The translations under genes were made by a program, and so were the position numbers. This document shows positions 12,103 through 27,362 of a stretch of DNA of 64,000 nucleotides, piece by piece. The stretch spans positions 77,812 to 141,811 of the forward strand of contig NW_022985089.1 of assembly GCF_010015585.1 (NCBI RefSeq), given 5' to 3'. Source of the stretch: Eremomyces bilateralis CBS 781.70 (lineage: Eukaryota; Ascomycota; Dothideomycetes; Eremomycetales; Eremomycetaceae). How positions within the stretch are numbered: the stretch's first letter is position 1; every line of letters starts with the position of its first letter. Under the pieces are notes generated by a model. The model saw nothing but the letters and a program-made list of their open reading frames with translations. It had not been told where the DNA came from and did no database searches.

Positions 12103-15100
12103 ATGCCTGGCCGCGTATCGGTGCGGAATTCCCGCCAATCGGCGGTTTCAAACCGAACATCGACCCAAGTACCCAGGTCCCGCGCCCCCTCCGCAAGAAC
12201 CTCTGCGCTTGCGACCGATATCCCAGATGAAGGCGCCTCGACCGATCTACGAGTACACATTTGCAGTATCTTCTCCGATGCGCAAAAGGGCACTGCGACC
12301 CAGAGAAAACTGGCCGTCAATCTGAGAAAGGTGCAGGAAGTTTGCTGTTACGAGGATGCCAGCTCGAAGCGGCACGGAGATCTGGAGGAGTTCGACGAGG
12401 AACAGTTCAATCAAGAGGTTGGGCGATGTGTCCTGCGGGTAATGGTAGTCAAGAAGAGCGAACCAATCGGGGATCGAATAGTCAGGTTTTTGACATTGTT
12501 CCTGAAATATGCGTCTGATAAAGGTATGGCTGTCTTCACTCCTCGTTGGCGCTGCTAATGAGGTATCTCAGACAACGCAATCGCACGGGGAGAAGATGGG
12601 GACGAAACCGTCTTCATGGAAACCCCAACGAGCCGCCTCGTATCACACATCATCTCACTCATCCTCCCATTACTCCTGACTAAGGACAAGGTGGTCCGCT
12701 TCCGCGCAACACAGATCATTGCACAGATCGTGAATACTCTCGATTCAATCGACGACGAATTGTTCCAGCTTCTGCGAATGGGCCTATTGAAGCGACTACG
12801 AGATAAGGAAAGCACAGTTCGAGTCCAGGCCGTACTTGGCCTCGGGCGACTTGCAGATGAGTCCGAAAATGGGCAAGACGATGAAGACAGTGACGACGAC
12901 TCTGCAGGGGGCGTGCTTGAGAAACTTTTGGATGTACTTCAACACGACCCCAGCGCAGACGTTCGACGTGCCTTGCTGCTCAACCTTCCATTTACCCCTG
13001 GGACACTTCCATATTTGCTAGAACGAGCGAGAGATTGCGATACTGGCACCAGGCGAGCCCTCTACTCTAGACTCCTCCCGGCACTGGGTGACTTCCGCCA
13101 TCTCTCACTCACGCATCGCGAAAAGCTGCTTCGATGGGGCCTGCGTGACCGAGACGAGAACGTCCGGAAGGCCACGGCGAGACTCTTCCGCGAGCGCTGG
13201 ATCGAAGACTGTGCAGGCCTGCAAGACGCGGCCGAAGCTGGGAATGGAGATCAAAACAAAGCAGCCGAACCAAGTTATGACGCGTTGCTAGAACTGTTGG
13301 AACGAATTGATATCATCAATTCCGGCGTTGAGGGTGGCATCGCCTTCGAGGCGATGAAGGAGTTCTGGGACGGGCGCCCTGACTATCGAGAACACATACG
13401 ATTCGAGGACAATTTTTGGGACGAGCTGACCCCCGAAAGCATGTTTGTTGCGCGAACATACAACCATTACTGTCGTCTAAACGATGACCGAAAGCTTATA
13501 AGTATGGTTGAAGACCGGATGCCCGAGGTGACCAAGTTCGCCTTCATCTTACAGAAGCATCTAAACCTGCTCTTAGAGAATGTCCAGCAGGTCGCGCTTG
13601 CTGCTGAAGAAGACGCCGACGTTGAAGATGATACAGTGCAGCAAGAGTTCTGCGTTGAGCAACTCCTACACATCGCCCTCACTCTCGACTACACCGACGA
13701 AATTGGACGGCGAAAGATGTTTGCGGTTATGAGAGAGGCGTTGGCGCTGGCAGAACTTCCGGAGGAATGTACCCGACTGGTGGTCGAGGTCCTTCGAGCC
13801 ATCTGTGGCAGCAGGCCGGAAGGGGAACGCGAATTCTGCGGTATCGTCCTCGAAGGTGTAGCCGAAGTCCATGACACGATCATGGGGGATGACGATGCGG
13901 ATGCATCTTTCCACTCTGCGCGATCTGCGCTCAGCGGTGACTCGACGCCAAAGGGGAAGAAATCGAGCGATGCTGGTTCAGACGTGGTTGATGAAGATAA
14001 GGCTATTCGGGAGATCATGGTGAACATGAAATGTCTCCACATTGCACAATGCATGCTTCAAAACGTGCAGTGCGATTTGGAGCAAAATGCCCATCTTGTC
14101 ACCATGTTGAACAACCTTGTGGTGCCCGCTGTCAGAAGCCAAGAGGCTCCAATCCGTGAGAGAGGCTTGGTCTGCCTTGGGTTGTGCTGCTTGCTTAGCA
14201 AGGTTCGTAGTCCCATTCAAGATATCGGAATCTCTACTTACATTCTCCAGGACTTGTCGGCCGAAAATTTGACATTATTCCTTCACTGCTTTACGAAGGG
14301 CCATGAAGCGCTTCAGACAATAGCGATCCAGATCATCTCAGATATACTGATGGCACATCCGTCACTACTAGGTCCCATGGCATTGACGGTCTCCCCATCA
14401 AAGAATGGGGACCCATCAGAGGACGCAAGCCAGCCCGTAAACCCCTTGTTGAAGCCCATCTACAAGATGTATTCACGGTCGCTAAAATTGGTGGACGCCG
14501 AGGTGCAGACCACCGGCGCTATCTCCCTTTCAAAGCTGATGCTTGCCTCAAGCATCACCGATATCGATCTGCTAAAGCAAATTGTTTTGGCGTACTTTGA
14601 TCCGGACACCCAGGCCAACCCTTCACTTCGTCAAGCTTTAACATACTTCATTCCGGTCTACTGCCACAGCCGACGGGTCAATTCGGAACGCATGGCGAAG
14701 ATTGCCGTATCTGTAGTCCATTCAATGGCTGAGCGCGCCGACGATCTGGATGAAGAAGAGGAGATGGTTGGCTTGAGCGTGGTGATCGCGCAGTTGGTGG
14801 ACTGGACCGATCCACGGAAGCTTGTCGATCTCAGTGGTCGCACTGATGACAAGGATAGCCAGAGTGGCAGTGCTCATGCGATCCTAGCAGAGGAGATCCT
14901 CGAGAAGGTCCTTACGCCAGGATGTAGTAGTAAGTGGCCTTTATCCGGGTATAATAGATTTGAAGGCTAATCCGGGAAACAGGGGAAGAGAAGAAATCCT
15001 TGTTTTCCATGCTTGGGAAGTTATATATCAACCCGGGCACGCCAGCAACGACGGCACAAGAACTGTCTGACCTCGTGAACGAGGCGTTGGAGATGCGCTC

Positions 15101-15410
15101 ACTGGAGACAACGGCGAAGAACGCACTGAACAAGCTCCAAACTACCCTTGGCAAGATCCTGGCACGCGCCGAATCCTCGTCTGAGGAGCGAGCCGATGGA
15201 GGGATCGATTTCGTCGAGGCATCCACAATCACCCCTCAGCAAGGGACCTCCCCTCAGCAAGGGACCCCCCCCCAGCAAGGGACTCCCCCTCATGAAGGGA
15301 CTTCGATTGTAATGGAGATGGATGAACCGGAAGATGCAACACGGCAGCTTGAAGAGGACTCGGTTTTGGACAGTCTTCTTGAAGATGAGGGGACCGTTCA
15401 CTTTGATTGA
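12103..15410 (+). CDS. ycg1: condensin complex subunit 3 (Ycg1/Cnd3/CAP-G)
   Basis: Three exons, join(12103..12523, 12572..14929, 14983..15410), 1068 residues, phases consistent. After a Ser/Arg-rich N-terminus the protein is an all-helical HEAT-repeat solenoid (for example VVRFRATQIIAQIVNTL, VRVQAVLGLGRLADE, DVRRALLLNLP, RKATARLFRERW). The C-terminal half carries the Cnd3 signature region (ERGLVCLGLCCLLS, AHPSLLGPMALTV, LRQALTYFIPVYC). Ycg1 with the kleisin Brn1 forms the DNA-binding clamp of condensin, which compacts mitotic chromosomes. An acidic, Ser-rich linker lies at about residues 580-620. The C-terminal tail contains a four-copy repeat of six residues (see the repeat at 15234-15305) followed by an acidic end. 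Confidence 0.94.
15234..15305 (+). repeat. 18-bp tandem repeat inside the condensin tail
   Basis: Four imperfect 18-bp units in frame encode PQQGTS, PQQGTP, PQQGTP and PHEGTS. The in-frame unit length means copy-number change would not break the gene. The last unit has drifted most. Confidence 0.85.
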
Positions 15411-16751
15411 TGGGCTAATGGCTGACTGGCAACAAACCACAACTGGAATATGGCGTTGGAATGGGCTGATGACGACATGTATTTCTTGGTCACATATATT
15501 GTTCGGCATAAACCTAGCTGGCAATGGTATGACTTGTTCGTAACGGAGTGCATTGCCCCAGTCTTCTTGTATCTTAATACTTCATCTTTGCCGGATTGAC
15601 CGACGGGTTCAGATCCCGGTTTTTACTTCTATCCGGACGAATTCCCCGACCCCGGATCAATAAACTAGGCCTCCTGGTCGTGTCACGATCGGAAGAAGCT
15701 CGGCAGCGGCCTCGCAGACGTCAAGCCGCATTCCTTGTATGGGGAGCTCTGAAGCTAATGGAGGGGAATTGCTGTCTGATCGTGCCATGTCTTTGCCATC
15801 CATATCCTGGTCTGCGGATGTACTCCACGGCATGTACTCCCATCAATTCACCCGGAACTTACTGAATACGGCACGGTGCTGATCCCCCGGTCACGGGATT
15901 GGTACTCACTAGGTACTCAAACATAGCAAACAGCGGTACCAAAGACACCAGAAAGATGAACGTTGAAATGAGGCGGATACTTAGGGAAGGGTATTTGCAT
16001 CATCAGTACGGGGGCCTACAGCTTGGGTGATCATCACATGCCAACAATAATATTAATATTAATGTCAAGTAGATAGGTAGTCCTCTAACGTCCTCTCCCC
16101 TTGACTAGACCTACACTGGGCACATCTGGATGGAGATCTTCCGTTCTCCTCCTAACAACTCAATTTTTCCGACAATAAGCCGCAGAATCGCCTATTGTAT
16201 GGAAAAAGTGCTTGCTACCTGCGGCTAGAATGCAAAAGTGCAACATGGTTGATTTGATTCCTACACCCGTTCGGGCCAACCTCGGTCGGCCCACGTGGGG
16301 AGTGCAACATAGGCATGGTCTTACCCCAGCCGGCGATTTTTTATCCATGTTCCCTTCGACAGATAGGTGGGAAGGACTGCAAATTGACCTGGAGCAGCGA
16401 ATTGTATTGCCCAGTTCTAAAATGTTCCCGACATTCAACCGGCTTGAGGGGTTGGGATCGTCAACGTGTCACAAGAGCACTTTCAGGAGTGTTTGCTGCC
16501 AGCGACTGCGTTGAGCCGCTCCTAATGGACAAGGCGGTGTCATGCAGTAAATCGCGGCATGCCTCTTTAAAAAGCTAATTAAATGGGTTGTCGGCCGCCA
16601 GGACTGGATGGTTGGCATTTATCCACGCCTTGCTGGTTGTTTCTTCGTAATTTAGATCCTGCCTTTCATATAAAAGCGTGAGATTTCGCTGCCTTCAAGG
16701 CAGAGATTCTGTCCTTGTCAGCTCATTTCCAAACATTACAACTTTATCAAA
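15411..16751. other. intergenic, promoter of GH1 gene
   Basis: About 1.3 kb without a supported gene. It has an AT-rich run near 16047 (TAATATTAATATTAATG), a CACGTG core near 16293 and a TATA-like element at 16668. Open frames here are under 101 codons and do not resemble proteins. Confidence 0.6.
16668..16676 (+). promoter_or_regulatory. TATA-like element upstream of GH1 gene
   Basis: ATATAAAAG lies 84 bases before the beta-glucosidase ATG, a common spacing for a strong, inducible fungal promoter. This is inference from sequence and position only. Confidence 0.4.
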
Positions 16752-18410
<1,659 letters not shown>

Positions 18411-21400
18411 ATCGGTGACAAATGGCTGAATGAGGACAATGATAGCTATTTGATGGCCCTGGCTTTGGAATCCACCAATAGTCATGCCAGAATAGCGTAT
18501 TAACATATGCGTTCCGGGGTTTTGGAAATGTGGTACAGAGGAGGTGGCGTAAAGCCCCCTTCAGGTTGGAACAAAGAATCGTCGTTAGCGAAGTGAGATA
18601 TCTAACCCTTATGACAGGGCGTCAGCTCGTTTCCAATCGAATTATCGAACAGATGGATTACGAGAGAATCGGACCGGTGTGCAGGACCATGACCATGTGA
18701 GCGGCCATCAACCTCGTCTACGTAATAGTTTCCTGGTGACATCCTCTCGTTACAGTTACGAACTTACAATGTCTCATTGTGGCTTCGAGGTATGACCGCC
18801 ACTACTGCACATCATTGGCACAGCAGCTCGCTCCTCGCGTGGCGAACGGACAACCTGGGATATCAACATGAATCAACCATCCTTCCGGTATGAAGGGTTG
18901 CGATCCCCATTGGCAGTGGCAAACAGTCCTCCGCTCATGACACAACACCCTTCAGTGTATCCGGGACCTGCCGCCGTGCCGAATCCGATCCAAGGTGCAT
19001 AGGATTTCTCTACGATGGGTGAGCTACAAGGTCCAAATTTCTGTCGGGCCGATTCCTCATTTTATGTTGTCACTTTGCCTGTTGTTTCCATGCTTTTTTT
19101 GGGCGCTATCATATATTGAACTTTGAACCAATGAAATAGAGAAGGATACGCATGTACTCCGATTTCCGAACATATTAAAGTGGCGTCCGTGAGGCGTGAA
19201 TGAATGATGGTTGGGTATGGTCCCGGGAGATTGGACCCAGGCGCCAGGCCTTTGGTTGTTGGAATTCGTATAAATTATATTGTAGTTACCAGTAATACCG
19301 CTCTGAACCTATCTGATAGGCAGTGGCCAGTATCGTAGCCACAACCCAATGCACCGGTACAGTGGGGGGCGGAGATTTATCATCCTTTCAGGTTCTCCAT
19401 GAAGACATTTGTGATTTGACAAACAGGTTTGCCAGTTGATGACTTGATCCCAACATGTGCAAGTATAGGCAGTGTGCCACTCCACTAAGGCCTCGTACTT
19501 ACTCTTTTTAACTAGCGAGAACCCTTGGTAGATCATTCCAATTGATGATCTTGCATCTCAAATTGTCAGCATCTGGTGGAAGGTAGGGATGATCTGTGAA
19601 TTCCTGCAGGTGCACGATTAGAGACGCCCTCATATCAGGGGGCAATGGTCAGCATAGCCAATAGGCTATTGGGGCAGGTTATTTTCCTGAGTTGGTATTT
19701 AGGCCCGAATACATGACAAATCATGGAATCTGAGGTAGAGATCGTGAGGCGAACAGAGGACTCTGCCGTCGTTCAGTATGGTGAAGAAGTGAAGATCTCT
19801 TGCCGAAAATTAGACTGGACGCCCAAGTACGGTAGAACCATCAACAGGCCATGATTTCGAGGCTCCCATCTGGGGTGCCTTATGCAACCTGGATGTGTTT
19901 GCTCGTTTCCCAGCCCCAGACCAATGGAGTGCGCTTCCATGAATCTGGAGACTGGGAAGGATTGATACGATGATGTTGCGTTGGGAGAACGAATAGTGCA
20001 TACAACTGAGACTGTTGAGGAAACAAAGAAAACTTGGTCCTAGGTTGTCGTTGCGAAAAGAGTAAAGAAGAATTTTGGGATGGAGAAAATTCCGGTACAC
20101 CAACCCAGTGAACAGGATGGCCCGAAGCGCCTCTTAGGCCGCTTAGCCGCACCCATAAGACGATCGCTAAAGCCTAAAACTGCAGAGGAGAGACGCCCAC
20201 AGACCTGATTATTGCCCCGCTTGCTGCAAAGCTGCACCTATGACCTATCGCCGGTGACGTGCATAATTTCTGTCAGTGCTGTCGGTGCTTTTGATTAACC
20301 TTCGTCCCTCACCCTATCGGTAGCTTTACACACCACCCGTCCATCATCTTTACTACCACATGAATGATGACGGAGGAGAGACATGGCCTGATCTCCAGCT
20401 GCATGGCTTGATTTTCAGGCTTGATTTGCACCGGAGGCGGACGCTGTGACAATATCTGTAATTACGGAGTACGTATCCAGGTGTCATCGCTCCATCGTAT
20501 GCGCAAACGACGCAAAATTGACAACGGCGAAAGGATTCCTGAGTTAATCAGTACGTACAATTCCTTTGATTGCCTCTGGTGCCTGGAACCGGTCATTCTT
20601 ATGCTGATGCGGGATAGTCATGGCTCTAGACATTCAGCATCTGGCTTCAGATTCGTGAGGTTGTTCATCCGCTCCTCTGATTCGTTCACACCGAAATCCT
20701 GCTTCTTCCTCACCACCCTTTGAACAATTTCGAATATTTGAATCAAAGCTACCGATTGATTGAGTGCTACCTAACCATCTTTTAACATTCCCTCGAATGT
20801 ATGTGATGATCATTCGGCCCACCGCTCTAACGGTTTACCGGAGGTTGTGTAAGAGTAGATTGTGAATTGCATTGTTGAATGCTGGTGTAATTATATGGAG
20901 TATCATTCACGTATCTTGCCTCCTGCCACAATCGCCTGAAGCTAGTGGTCGCGTGGTCGCCCTGAGGACGCCACAGGAAACAATCGACTGATATATCACG
21001 AATGGCATCTTTCTGGACTCCGTACTGATAAATGCATGGTCACTAGGTTCGGGCTACGGAGAGGTATGGGCCGAAAGTGCGGATTGGCAAACAGTCTGCG
21101 ACCAAATCAAGAGCATGGGAGCACGAAACACGTTCTCGATCTGGGGGCAGCGTTATTCGTTGGGTTCGCAAGGTTAGCAGATGGTGAGTTGAGAACTTGC
21201 TCGATTCTTCTTCCACCATGGCCAGCAGGACATAATGCCATGTTGATTCTGGCTCTGTGCTTCAACTTTCTAAAGAAAGTTGATTCCATAGTCCATTGGG
21301 GGATTGTTTGCCGTTTAATATTGGATGGAACCGCGCGTCCACAGGTTTTTCTACCTAGGGACTGGTCACCAGTGAGGCGAAGATCAATTGGCATTTAGTC

Positions 21401-24400
21401 TATGAGGCACACTCCAAAGGAATGGGATCATGCTCAAGTTTCCGAGTAAGATGCTAAAGGCCTGATATCAGGACTCAGGACTCAGGAACAACCCAATAAT
21501 CAAAGATGACCCGCATGGCTGCATTGTACCTAGCGGTGCCTGGTGAGTAGTAATCTGATAGTGCTGAAATTCCTGTCTTTGTCGATCGATCATCAATTAG
21601 GGAGCTCCTGAATCCTGCGTCCTGGCCCTGGGGAACTATCTAACTATGCACCCCTAGTTAGGCCCTAACCCAGCTAAGGTCAAAGAGCGGCAGATCGACT
21701 ACGGTCTAACCAATTGCCCCAATTCTCCACTCCACCCCTCAGAAATAGAGGTAAAGGATCATGGAGAATCTTGTTGCATACTCCGCAGTGAGTTGAGAGA
21801 TTCAGCTTTCTGAGGGTCAAGACAATAGGTCTCGGATCTTTGCTGGCGACTGTGCCGTACAGATGCGTTCGGCAATCGGCATGGGCAGCGGCTGTACAAT
21901 CAAAAGTCATCCTATCTATGCTTTCAAATTTGAACCGGTGAACGGCAATCCAAAAAACCCAAATATTCTGGATCCCCCGGATAGCGTGGAATCGACCGTT
22001 CGCGCTAATATTACACATGTGCGAGAAATCCACTGGCATCAACCGTTAGGACTTCAGCATCAGCATTCAGCCTTCAGCAAGTGCACCCGATCTGAGCCAC
22101 GACGAGAAGAGGATCGGCCAGACGAGATCGCCGAAAGATGCCGATTGGATTACGGTTCGTCGCAATGCAAAATGTCTTCATTATCTAAGCGCAAAGACGA
22201 CTAAGTCATTCCCACTCCTCGACTAGAAGCATTGAAAAGGGCACGGCGTGAGGGTTCGATTTGCTGCGTTGAACCGGAATTGGCATGGAAAAGGAAGCAT
22301 ATAGAGTCTTGAACATGTTGGTGTTACTACTAATACTATTTGGTGCGCGGCTCAACCCACGAAGTATCAAGTACCGCAGACCGCCGGAACTGAGCCCGGA
22401 ATTTTTAGCCCGTGAGCAATTCGCAATGCGGCAAACCACGAAGCCTCTGGACTGGTGGAGTAAAATCGAGGCCGAAACTCCGACACTGGTCTTCGGTCTT
22501 CTAAAATTCACTAAAAGCGCGGAACAGCATCCCCGAGGTGGATCATACCAGGTACAGGCTACAGCAGCGAAGTGTGCTTAACTCGTACCAGGTATTAGGC
22601 TATTAGCGGAAACATTTAGTATCATAAATTCATAAGGTGAGGCGCACCGGACCGTCTCAACAATGGGCACCTTGTTGAAGGAATTGCTGACCAGTGCTTG
22701 CGATATCCAGACCTCTCCACACTTTCGTTCTGGGTAATTCTATCCTGATTCCTGCAGATACTCTGCCCCAATGTCGCTCTAGAAACTTTGGATGGCGTCC
22801 GGCGGCCAAGAGAAGCGCTGGACAGACTCACTCAATTATCTTCCCTAGAACCACAAAATGGAATCCCTTGAGGAAATGGAGATGGACGCACTGGCCCGTT
22901 TTCTCTTACCCGGTGTTTTATGCTTAGGAATGTCAGCAATCAGTTGTTCTCATTTCTCAAATCGCATCGAATCCTGGTTCCTCGATTCAGCCACGACTCC
23001 CACGAGCCGTCGAGCCCTGTTCAAGACACACCGGAGTTCGACTCGTCCACGCGAGCTGCTGGGAAACGATCAACAACCTGAGCAATGACGCAGCGTCTTC
23101 CAACTTCACATCCGAGGTACCGCATACTGCGTACAACCCGCACCTCGCAAAGCAGAGTCGGCTCCAGCAACAGTGTGGGAGATGATGCCTGAACCTATTG
23201 GACCTCAGTTGAGTTTGAACTTAATAGTACAAAAATATTGCCTGATGGTCGATAACCTACCTAAACGAGGGGACCAGACCCCCTCTGATCGCCGAGAAAG
23301 ATCCAAAATGAGAGTTGGTCGAGAAACAGCCCGAACCCCCCAAATCCCAGTGTCGAGAATCGAGATACCAGGACTTCAGGTGGTGGACGCAAGAGAGCCA
23401 GCGGCAGGGGTGGGCGTTGGGGGTGCGTCAGTCGAGGCCTCGTAGTGGCCCGGGCAGCGTCAGGGAGAAGCCAGTAATTTGGCACCTGGTACCCCGAGGC
23501 CATGGAGAGGGAGCTGCCGCAAGCCCGCCGTAACCGCATCCTGGAGTCATGGCCATCCCCCGGCGGTCGCACGTCGTACATACCATACGGCGGACAGCAG
23601 TTTACGCTCCCTCAGAATTCACACCTTCACAAGTTCACAGTTCATGCATCCACGATACTACTGGTCTACGGATGACGGGGTAAGTCCCGGGTCATCGCCT
23701 CCGAGCAACTCTAGCTTCTGTCGGAGGTAAATAGGTTACAGTGCTATTACCCAGTATGTCCAAGGCTCCAAGCTAACCTTTCCGTGGACCGCCTCCCTGG
23801 GGCCTTTGGAAGTCAGTACTCTATTTGTCTGCCCGCAAGAAATCTCCTAGTCCCTAGAACCGCGAGTGCTATTAACTCCACGCTTGTGGCCTGCTATGGT
23901 GCGGCATCTCCATTCCCTCCCTGTTAGTGCTCCTTGGCGCTGTCAGGGACTCAGGGCATTTCCAGGGCGACAACCCCACCCCAACAGTGGGAGTCAGCAT
24001 GGATGACTCTGCATTAATAATTCACGATGCTAGGTATTATTATTGTGTGAACCAAAGCTCCATGAATGTTAGGGCCGTCCCTCCTCTGTTACATCTAGTC
24101 CTCCTGGTTCTTAGTTCGTAAGGGACATCCGGCCAGAAAGTGTAACCTCCCTCGACATCATTATTCCTTATCATGGCGCTGAGCAATCGCTTCGTGGATC
24201 TGCGATGATCTGCTCCTGAGTCCTGAGGACCCAGGCCTGTTTCGAGGTAAATATGGCCAGCCTTGAATCTTGATGCATAATTTCTCTCCAGACTCGGGAT
24301 GCATGGCGGCAATAGCGCACAAACCTCCTGCTAACTTAGTGCGCCCCTCACCCCCGCAGGTCTTCTGGATGTCTCCTCTACGGCTCTACCGTTGGACTCA

Positions 24401-25338
24401 GATCCTTGTCAGTATCCTCCTTGAACCCAGGACTGAATACAGTTTAGGGTCCGGCATTTTCTATCCATGGTTGCGGCATCATCGATGGCGGTCTGTCCTG
24501 CGGCCCGTCCGTCTCCTGTGTCCCACACGGGAGTCTTATCAAGTTCCTTAATCCTTGGCTCTATTCAACAGAGGACTGAGGTAATTAAGGGTGACCGACT
24601 GACCGTATTTACCTGGTCAATACGGAATACCCATTACCCAGTATCATTCTTGACAATGCTAACATTACCCCAATGGATGGGCCCGACCATCAGTGTCTAG
24701 CGTCCACTGTCCAGGGTTCCAGACATGTACACAACCTTCGATCAAGCCTAGTTCATACAATCTCCCACCAGAACAAGCCATCATACCTCGTACCTCATTC
24801 TTTCGACCAACACTGGGCTTCACACCTTCACGGCTTCACCCCACCCACATTTGAGTGACATTCCACACTCGCTACCTCTCATCAACACTGACTCTGATCA
24901 TGTATTTGGTGGTGTGGTACTCCTTCGACGGTTCGACATTCGTATCCCATCGGTTCATATATCTCCGCCTCGTCCCCTATGTATCGATTTTGCATTAATC
25001 TCGATCACCCTTCGATACCGGGCGAACTGTTGATTGAACCCAAAAGTGCCAATCTTGTCAAAGTTGTCAGACATTGAGACCTAGCGCAGCCATTGATCAG
25101 ATCCCTACCCACTTTACATGGTGATACTGCCTTCCCACGTTCCCATATTAAGGTTCTCGCTTCCAGCAGTTTGGAACGGGAACAGCCAGACCCCATCAGC
25201 AGGCTCACTGCTTCAGCTTTGTTATTTCCCTCGCTTCTGACCTTCTATCGCTCATCTACCAACTTTACCGACGTTCCACTACTCCACCTCCACCTCCCAC
25301 CCACACGGTAACCCTCTTGTCTCGTCGTCTTTCTCCTC
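18411..25338. other. gene-poor region of about 6.9 kb
   Basis: No frame here resembles a known protein and no exon chain could be built. Open frames stay at or below 120 codons and occur on both strands without preference. The base composition is not extremely AT-rich, so strong RIP decay is not evident. Scattered short features include ACGGAGTA-type motifs (20462-20471 and a partial one near 21017) and small direct repeats of CAGGACT near 21470. The right end must include the promoter and leader of the bZIP gene. Long non-coding transcripts or eroded elements are possible but not shown. Confidence 0.5.
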
Positions 25339-26924
25339 ATGCTGTCCATACAGCTTCCGGGTCCTCCGAGCAACCATTACTACGGCTTCAGCATGGATAT
25401 CCCTCCGCTGTCGAACGTATCCGCTCAACCCCTTCGGAAACCCGTTTACACCCCAAGTTTTGGTCGTTCCACCGCTTCCGCCGACTCTGAATCCAGAGGT
25501 GCTTCGTTTCCTCCTCGCGGGAACAGCAGACCGATTTCTACGACTCCCGGAGCCAAACGCCGTGCTTCTCGCGCTGGGACTCGTTCTGTCTCGACATTGT
25601 CGGCGGCCCAGCTCGAACGCAAACGCGCAAACGACCGGGAAGCCCAGCGTGCCATCCGCCAGCGTACCAAGGACCAACTTGAGAGCTTGCAGCGCCGTAT
25701 CGATGAGCTTACGAGCGGCGACGACAACAATGCGAAGTTCATGCAAGCACTACGACGAAATGAGGAGCTAGAGCAAGAAAACGTGATGCTTCGAAGAAGC
25801 CTAAACCAGGCGGTAGGGGCTTTGCAAGACCATGGAGGTGAGTACTTTACTGCTTGCGAATTTCATTTATAAACGTTCTAGAAGTTGTTCTTTTGACCAA
25901 AATTCCCGAATGCACTGGTTCGACTGAAGTTTGTTGCTCTTGCAGGTTGCTTTTGGCGGGTGCTGTGTAACGTCGCGCCAGTGGCGGCTCGATACCAGTG
26001 TGTCGGTTTTCGTATGTCGTGTAACCACGGGCGGTCCGATCCCCAAATTGCGTCTCCGCATTCTCATATATTACTGGGAACAACTGTTCTTTAGTTTTTC
26101 TAGAAGTGCTGTTTACTTTTTCGACAATTTCCATTCCTATCCTCTCCTGAATCAGATGAATTCACGATGTTCTCCACACTTTCTGTCCGTCCCTAGCGTT
26201 CCCGCTTCCGCTCCGCTCACATTGAACAGGTATCCCGACTGATGGAATGCTCACTCCCGGGGGACACACTCCAACCGAGCGAATTCCGCCGAATATCCAT
26301 TCTCGGACCTCTCCAACCGCTTCTCAGCAATCCCCCCCGTCTTCGACAACAACCAGTGCTGGTCCACCTCCTCTCACCACCCAACCGGAACCATGGCCTA
26401 CCCATCACGCTCCCGCCTACCAACCACAAACCCCCTCCAGTATCGCAAACTCCCCCGCTGTCCCTTCGCTCACGGCCGCGTCGCACTCCGTCGGTCACCC
26501 TCAGCAGCACCAACCACCCCCAAATGCTCACCCTCACCCCTCATGGCCGATGGTCCCGGCACCCGTGTGTACGCCGGACGACAGGCCCCTCAATCCCAAC
26601 CCCGCCGCTGGCTATCCGTACGCGATGGATCCCTCCACGACGACTATGCACTTTCACCCACCCCATCCGGATCAGCAGCCACTACCCTACCACGACAATC
26701 CACCTCCCCCACCAAACATCGCCCCTGGCCAGGAGTACCAGCAACGACCCCCACCTATGAGTGGCCCTTTGCCCGGTCCCTATGCTCAGTATCAGGGTTA
26801 TATCTCGCCAGTGTCCCATCCCGCAGAGGCAGCCCAAGGGCTATCGATGATGGGAAGGGCGGGTGGTATGAACAACGGACACATGATGTATAATGGAATG
26901 GGTGGCGACGTCAAGCAAGAGTAG
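25339..26924 (+). CDS. bZIP transcription factor
   Basis: Two exons, join(25339..25837, 26230..26924), 397 residues. An in-frame ATG at 25393 has a better context (AGCATGG) and would give 379. The basic region KRANDREAQRAIRQRTKDQL, with the invariant N-x2-A-Q-R pattern, leads into a leucine zipper (LQRRIDEL...LRRNEELEQENVMLRRSL). The rest is a long Pro/His/Gln-rich region ending GGDVKQE, probably an activation domain. The DUF3425 domain often joined to this bZIP type is absent. The intron is 392 nt, far longer than others here. Reading into it adds about ten residues before a stop. The gene lies at the end of a long gene-free stretch, which may hold regulatory DNA. Target genes cannot be told from sequence. 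Confidence 0.85.
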
Positions 26925-27362
26925 TGAATCACTACGGGCAAGAATTAGCATCACTGACACAATCGAGGTGCTCGGTCCATCGCCATGTTCAGATGGGACA
27001 GTCGGTCGGCAGGCTCAGTTCCGGTGGAGAAGAACAGGATTGTCACGACGGGATGAACATGACAAACACTCAGCAAGGGGAGCGATTCGGGTTGCAACGA
27101 CATCCCGCACATGGGATTGCTTCACCCGTACGTATGTAACAAAACGTACATACCGTTGATGGAGCTGTGGGAAGAAGACTACCTACACCATAGGTATAGT
27201 ACTGTGTGGGCAGGGAGGGAAACTGGTGCTTGTAGAGTTGCTTGGAGAATCGACACTCATAACGCGTTTGATTCAAGCTCTCGTCAGAGCGAATCTTCCG
27301 AATGCCTATGAGAGCTCCATCTGCGGCAACTTTCCTTCACAGCGCCGGTCGTGGCGAGGAAT
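26925..27362. other. 3' intergenic region between convergent genes
   Basis: About 440 bases between the bZIP stop and the dioxygenase stop. It should hold the 3' untranslated regions of both. Nothing else is seen. Confidence 0.6.
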
